Positions 58,981 through 64,000 of a stretch of DNA of 64,000 nt are shown here, piece by piece (positions within the stretch are counted from its first letter, which is position 1; each line of letters opens with the position of its first letter). The stretch spans positions 1 to 64,000 of the forward strand of contig JAMKCH010057039.1 in the NCBI GenBank assembly GCA_023653785.1. The letters run 5' to 3'. The notes under the pieces were generated by a model, which worked only from the letters and a program-made list of their open reading frames with translations, made no database searches and had not been told where the DNA came from. The translations under genes were made by a program, and so were the position numbers. The stretch comes from Ophioderma brevispina (lineage: Eukaryota > Echinodermata > Ophiuroidea > Amphilepidida > Ophiodermatidae).

Positions 58981-59715
58981 ACAATTTGCAAAACGTTCAC
59001 AACATAACGACGTATTTGTCGAACTCATTCTGCGCAGACCCATAGCATCGTATATGCATTTGATGTATTCGAGGTTTCACATGGTGACGTATTTGTTGGA
59101 GTATTTTCAGTTAACGAGTTAATTAAAGTGCTATTTGTGTTTTACATATTGAGTACTAAGCACGAACGCGTCACATAACGACCCGATTTTCGAGACGATG
59201 TATTATTTATGGTTGATGAAATTGCCTATTTTGTCGTTTTCACATAGTGAAGTATTTTAATTACATAATTTGTTTAGCATATTAACTAAATTGGAAGTGA
59301 TTCATTTTAATTGTTTGAAATATAACTTATTTGCCAATTTCCACTAGGTTTATTTTGAAATACACGTTCAACCTAACAGTACGACAAGCAAATTAAAATC
59401 GGCAAATCTTTAAAAGCCGTTTTCTCAATCTGCGTATTTTGCAAATATTCAGTATGGACGCGGCCGAACACATAAAGCAAATGACATGCATATGCAGACA
59501 ACGTATCAAACTCGACATAATTTTATTGCGGGTAGTATTGCGGAAGGAGGAGACGGGTTCTGAAGGAATTGAAGTGCGAAGGTTGATTTGTGCAACCGCA
59601 AAATTCGGCAGTCGAGCGAACTATCATGAATAAAAAATTGAGTACATGAGTGAAAATCGACAAATTATGAACGGACCTTAATAATTAATATGTAATTGAT
59701 ACTTAAATCCCCTAC

Positions 59716-59922
59716 CATCGTCGTCCTGAATGGACACCACAGTCGTCCCTGCTCCTTCTTCCACCATTGCCACTTTGAATTCTAACAGTGAAGGTTTCAG
59801 TCTGTTCTCAATGAAGTCATTAATAATGGTTAGGTCAACCGATGCCCTACTAGAAGTCCACAAATGATACGCGACGGTTGTTGAAGCTAATGTAATCTTC
59901 CCCGGATCGTGCAGAACCGTCT
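59716..59922 (-). CDS. Calx-beta domain 1, C-terminal half (exon)
   Basis: The donor GACGATG|GTAGGG ends the exon in phase 1. The frame reads ETVLHDPGKITLASTTVAYH, then LTIINDFIENRLKPSLLEFK, VAMVEEGAG and TTVVSIQDDDG: the latter half of a Calx-beta module (I-ND-E-EFKV-V strands and the closing DDD calcium motif). Two acceptors are possible. GGGACTAG| gives a 207-bp phase-1 start at 59922 that joins exon 61552 in frame (C plus AG makes Gln). A better-looking CTGTAG| gives 59935 but phase 0, which does not fit. I chose 59922 on phase. The domain lacks the usual GTA..DY turn, so it is a divergent member. Confidence 0.65.
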
Positions 59923-60469
59923 CTAGTCCCAACAACTACAGATATATTACAAAGAGTACACGTTGATTTGTTCTATTCATCCGTACATATAGAGTACAGT
60001 TAGACAAGGCAGCCTGAAAAAGCGTTATCACATGGGCAAGATCTGAATCAACTACAATGATTTTATGTACTATGTTAAAATGATTAATACGGGGCAAGCA
60101 TGGAAGCAAGATTTCTTAAGGCCCCTATTCTGAAGTGAAAATGATGAAAATACATTTTTTACATTTGTATCTATTTTATAGTAAAATTACTAAAGAATCC
60201 AAATTTAATATTTTTTGTCTAAAACAGCCATATTATAATTAAAAATTAATTCTCACTAATTAGAATAATGTACATTATCATTTATTCCCTAGCAATTCAT
60301 TCCCTTCTTGATAAAAAAAAACCACCACGATTTTTTAGGCTGTGAGAAAAAAACCTTGGCGGGTTTTTTCAAATTTGCCACGTGCTCCTGACCACACAAG
60401 ACTGCAGAAAACTGTAAATGACAGTCACAGACCTTGCCGAAACTACACATAAAAAAACGAAAACTGCTG

Positions 60470-61430
60470 ATGTTTGGCTTCACGGATGCGTAGATGGAAG
60501 GCACAAACCAGTCTTGGATGGGTTTGCACGTAGGTGGTTTTCCTCATAATAGGGAGTGAGTTCATCCAAAAGCTTTGAAGAGTCTCTATTCAACCAGTGG
60601 CGTACCCAGAGGGGCAGCTGCCCACCTGTGGGAATCTTGGCCCCCCCTCTTGCCCCCTGAAAAATTAGTGATTTACATAGGCCATATACTATACTAACAA
60701 ATTTTAATATATGCTTGCCCCCTGAAAATATGTTTCCCCCCTTTGCCCCCCTGAAAAAAGCTGATTACGCCACTGTCTTCAACAAGTGTGAAGTCTGCAT
60801 CTTGTTCGCTGATTCCGAGATCTGCATAAATAAACGAGAGATTCTTGCACTCCTTGGTTGGTCATTGGTATAGATGTCGAACAGGAGAGTTACGAGCACG
60901 CTCTTTTGGGGTAGTTCATTCCTGAACATAGGCCATCGACTCTTCTTCGCTCCTAGCTGAACAAAAAACACCATGTGTGCAAGCAATCCTTTGATGAGCG
61001 GATGTCCCCTCCGAGTTCCAATATCTTTTGGAGTAAACGGCTGATAGGTCGACTAACACAACCCCGGTTACCAAACCCTTCTCGAAACCATCCTCGATGT
61101 GATGAGTTAGGTTGAGTACTTGACTTGTTGTTGATTTGTCTGGCGGGAAAATAGGTTGTTCTGGTATGAGGTGTTCGTCTATCACAGGTGTAATACGGTT
61201 GAGCAGTAGACATTCAAAGAGCTTTTAGGTATGACTGAGGATAGTATTGGTTGATAGATCCTGGGATTAGATTGATTCCACGATCCCATGCTTTAAAAGT
61301 GCCATAACATGTGCTTTCCTCCAGATCTTTGGGAAATAATGCAGTAATTATTGTGGAGCTCAGAAAGCTACTCCTTTGCTACTGGGCCGAAGTTTTTCAG
61401 CGTGCTCAGTTTCCAGTTGGTCGATGTTAA
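60470..61430 (-). pseudogene. Dead non-LTR retrotransposon RT, 5' piece of the 47.9-kb family
   Basis: Reading down the minus strand: IDEHLIPEQPIFPPDKSTTS, then QVLNLTHHIEDGFEKGLVTG, VVLVDLSAVY (RT motifs 1-2 and catalytic motif A, D kept). After a shift come RNELPQKSVLVTLLFDIYTN DQPRSARIS (motif B, Gly replaced by Lys) and FIYADLGISEQDADFTLV (motif C as YADL, the second catalytic Asp lost). Then comes the inserted MITE, then a stretch matching DELTPY..ENHLRANPSKT of the 47.9-kb copy. Weaker homology continues upstream to about 61430. Several frame shifts are present. It sits in the Calx-beta gene intron between 61552 and 59922. Confidence 0.8.
60595..60775. mobile_element. 181-bp hAT-like MITE nested in a retrotransposon
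   Basis: Begins CAGTGGCGTACCCAG and ends ATTACGCCACTG. The flanks TATTCAAC and TCTTCAAC agree in seven of eight bases. The related retrotransposon at 48.93 kb reads CTCTTCAACAACTGTGAAG without interruption, which is the pre-insertion sequence. It shares internal blocks with the element at 13687. Confidence 0.88.
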
Positions 61431-61551
61431 AGGGGCGAGTGAAACCAGGGTCACCACTAGACCTCTTACGGTCTAGTTTGATCTGCCTAGTATTGGTAAT
61501 CGACTTGGTACAATACCAAGACAAAAATGTCTCTAACACGTGTATACTTAC

Positions 61552-61656
61552 GAATTTGATCGGAGTCGCAGAAGTCCCCAGTTCTGATAAAGGAAACGGG
61601 CTGACTTTGAGATGATTCGCTACGAGTAATTTGAGGGTCTTGTACGGAATAAGTAA
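61552..61656 (-). CDS. Calx-beta domain 1, N-terminal half (exon)
   Basis: A 105-bp phase 1-1 exon lies between TTTTATATTGTAG| and CAAATTC|GTAAGT. It encodes VTYSVQDPQITRSESSQSQP, then VSFIRTGDFCDSDQI. Alone it is not obvious. Its length, phase and layout equal those of the 54729 exon, and VSFIRTGDF aligns with LEVVRVGSV there: the strand and R-xG turn of a Calx-beta module. It lacks the VxEG motif, so this first domain is divergent in both halves. Spliced to the 59922 exon, the frame stays open. It is the most 5' exon I can support. Confidence 0.55.
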
Positions 61657-61768
61657 CTACAATATAAAATACATGGAAAGAAGAACTTAAGTTTCTTATC
61701 TTGCGCGAGCATTTTACTGGGAAATTGATCAATAGGTTAGCTAATACATTTCAGCCGCTATTCACTAC

Positions 61769-62008
61769 GGTTTCCATTAGCAGGTAAACCTCGAACTGAC
61801 ACTGGAATAAATGTCGGTGTCACACAACAATGTATTGCAAGGTCATTGGTTTGTGTAGAGAAAAATCGAACCTGATCGAAATGTTGTGTATTGCTGCCAT
61901 TTTCAAGGTTGGCAAAACCGTGCAAAGAGCGTTTAGTGATGCTACACACATTTATTGGACAATAGGGGTTTAATTCTGGAAATTTATTTATAATTAACTC
62001 TGATTCGT
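61769..62008 (-). CDS. Candidate upstream exon of the Calx-beta gene
   Basis: An acceptor (GTTGTTCCTTAACAG|) opens a phase-1 frame with DESELIINKFPELNPYCPIN, VCSITKRSLHGFANLENGS and TNDLAIHCCVTPTFIPVSV. Two weak donors (AAACC|GTAGTG at 61769, CGAG|GTTTAC at 61790) would both end in phase 1 and join exon 61656 in frame. The peptide has several cysteines but no recognised domain. Neither donor is good, so this may be intron. Confidence 0.25.
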
Positions 62009-62424
62009 CTGTTAAGGAACAACGTTGTCCAATAACGTACACTGTAAATGAATGTATAATAATAACACTGCAGTTCACGCGTGCGTGACCTTTGACCTCA
62101 GCATTGGTACATGCTCAGGTCAACAGTCCTTTTGGCTAAATTTGGTTGTTATAGAGGAGGAGCTCGGACCAGGTCAAACATCATCGTTTATACCCCTCAC
62201 TACAGAAAAGGTTTGACACCTTTGGTAGTTAGTATGGACCCTCTACATCAATGCTACGGAGGTAGTACTCTCAAATTGTGGCATCACTTTTTCAATAGGT
62301 AGTCCAGTCAAAATAGGATTGACCCAAAACAAATTGCAACAGAAACTGCTTTGTGTTCATTTAACTTGGAATAGCTAACAAAACAACATATCAAAAGTTT
62401 ACCAAAATTGGAGTAGTGGAACAG

Positions 62425-63000
62425 CGCCTAATTTGCATAAATTCAAAATGGCCGCCATTTAAAACAATTTTGCTTATATCTTGGGATCTAAGATTGGTAG
62501 AAAACTTCAGGTTGGTACCTATACCTATGTTTTGGGGATCAAGGAATTCAGGTATAACATTATTTATGTCATTGAGTCAATTCTTCTTGCCTAATTTGCA
62601 TAAATTCAAAATGGCGTCCATTTTGAAACCATTTTGTATATATTTCGGGATCTGAAACTGACCAAAGCTTCCTTGTGGTGTCTATAGCCATATTATTGGG
62701 GTCAAATAATTTAATTTTAACAGTATTTGTACTGTTGTGTTATTTCCTCATGTCTAATTTTCATAAATTCAAAAGGGCAGCCATGCACTTTAAACCTTTC
62801 AACTGTCAAATCTTAGTATGTAGCAGTTGGAGAGGCTCATTTGCGATGTTTATACCCACTTTGCAAGTTTAATGAGCAAACTGATCAATATTAGTAACAA
62901 TAAGGCATTTTGTCACATCATCCTCATTTGCATAAATTAGAAATGGTTGCCAGTTTCAACAACATGACCTATATCTCAAAGTCTGAAATTTGCATAATGT
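62425..63000. repeat. Tandem array of about 165-bp units with ATGGCCGCC cores, 3-4 copies
   Basis: CCTAATTTGCATAAATTCAA followed by AATGGC(C/G)(G/T)CC begins units at about 62427, 62590, 62753 (as TCTAATTTTCATAAATTCAA) and more weakly 62925. Each continues with ACCATTTTG, TATATCT(T/C)GGGATCT and GGGGATCAA/GGGGTCAAA. No coding frame spans the array. Confidence 0.75.
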
Positions 63001-64000
63001 GAAAGTTCACAACATTGGACAAATGGCATCGTGCCCTAAATCTCTTATCATTTGAATTTGAATTTTACGATTATATGGCACTCCAGTCATTTTAATTGAT
63101 GACTTCTTAGTTGGCAATAACGTCTAGCCCTATACAGCCAATAGTGGGATGTTTTAGTCATCAATGTCTTCTTCAGTTTCTTCAAAGATCCTGGATCCAT
63201 GGGCACCATTGGAAAGCAGTGTCTGGACACTGAATGATTTACCCAGGCTAAATAAGACAAAAATAAAATAAAGACCACGCTGACAATTCTGCATACACCT
63301 CTAAACACTTCTCATCCTTTGGTACACTGAAGACCATTTGCTCTGCAGGTATACTGCCTGCTGTTGCAAGTTACCTGTTTTGCATTTGCACCTTATTATC
63401 TAAAGAAGGTTTTTATGGGATGTCTCTTTGTCATAAATAAAATGTGTGGAGTGTATTAAACGATTACCTACAGACGTAATGTAGATTTTCTCTTATACCT
63501 GAAAATATGTAATAGATTGCAAGTGGATGGCTAGAAATATTAAGTCAGAAGTTAAAGAGAACCATTAAAGTGTGTACTAATGCAATTTTGTTGATAAATA
63601 TTAATGGACCAGTGTGTTTAGTGGAATAATTCAAACAGTGCCACCTTGGCACCCTTAGGTAATTCGAGTTACTGAGATCACAGGTCATAAAGGTCATTTA
63701 TCCTTATGATGCCTGAACAAGGTATTTGTCTATAGGTCAAAGGGGTCAAAGGATAACAAATCTTTTGTATATGGGTCAAATGTTTAAAGTGCCTTATTGT
63801 AAATAAGAATATCCTCATTATATTCATCTTGCATAAAGATTGTTAAAAAGTACAGTTTGCTATAGACACAGAGCACATGTTTACGTTTAATGTTATGACA
63901 TAAATAGGGTTTAAGGACTCAAAAACAATAGGGTTGTTTAAGTTGCAGCCATTTGTACTTCAAGGTGACTTCGTAGATATAGCAAACTATACCTTTTCAA
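63000..64000. other. Non-coding stretch, no gene recognised
   Basis: Only short ORFs. Between 63660 and 63780 the pattern AGGTCA(A/T)AGG recurs (for example AGGTCAAAGGGGTCAAAGG), a simple dispersed motif. Nothing else can be supported. Confidence 0.45.

Overview
This window looks like nuclear DNA from an animal, probably a marine invertebrate. It is AT-rich, has short exons scattered among long non-coding stretches, carries GT-AG splice signals and animal extracellular domains (Calx-beta, LDL-receptor class A, CUB), and is packed with non-LTR retrotransposon remnants and small inverted-repeat elements. There are no operons, ribosome binding sites or dense ORFs. A deuterostome such as an echinoderm or hemichordate would fit the gene and repeat style, but nothing in the sequence proves it.

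Genes. Two partial genes are well supported. (1) On the minus strand, from about 61.66 kb to 52.12 kb, five exons form an in-frame chain in which every junction is phase 1. They encode two tandem Calx-beta domains, each split across two exons at the same place, followed by one transmembrane helix and a basic cytoplasmic tail. The 5' end lies beyond the window or in exons I could not identify; one further candidate exon lies at 62.0-61.8 kb. (2) On the plus strand, about 18.46-21.27 kb holds a CUB-like exon that is broken by stops and a probable frameshift, an intact LDLa exon, and an exon for a transmembrane helix that joins the LDLa exon in frame. The order CUB-LDLa-TM resembles NETO-type receptors. 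Weaker single exons are a possible first coding exon at 10.2 kb (+), a possible last exon at 13.4-13.2 kb (-) with a poly(A) signal, a possible exon at 15.2 kb (+), and a small membrane ORF at 7.0 kb (-).

Mobile elements make up much of the rest. Non-LTR retrotransposon remnants lie at 10.9 kb (+), 33.6-34.7 kb (+), 49.0-47.9 kb (-) and 61.4-60.5 kb (-); the last two are different pieces of one family. Short inverted-repeat elements of several kinds carry readable target-site duplications: TTAA (piggyBac-like, 25.9 kb), TA (mariner-like, 15.8 kb), 8 bp (hAT-like, 54.9 and 60.6 kb, and a palindrome at 53.1 kb) and 9 bp (a 290-bp family at 21.8 and 29.5 kb). Two of these insertions have an uninterrupted relative elsewhere in the window, which shows the empty site directly.

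Other structure. At 42.44-45.08 kb lies 2.6 kb of C/A-rich minisatellite whose minus strand is packed with G-runs. It is followed by a tandem array of about 470-bp units and a GACA microsatellite. A 150-base T run lies at 3.4 kb. Tandem arrays or long inverted repeats carrying a recurring ATGGCGGCC-type core occur at 3.6-6.05, 31.7-32.3, 35.3-35.9 and 62.4-63.1 kb. Large stretches (7.2-10.2, 23-25.4, 36-40.5, 49-50.9 and 63.1-64 kb) show no recognisable gene.
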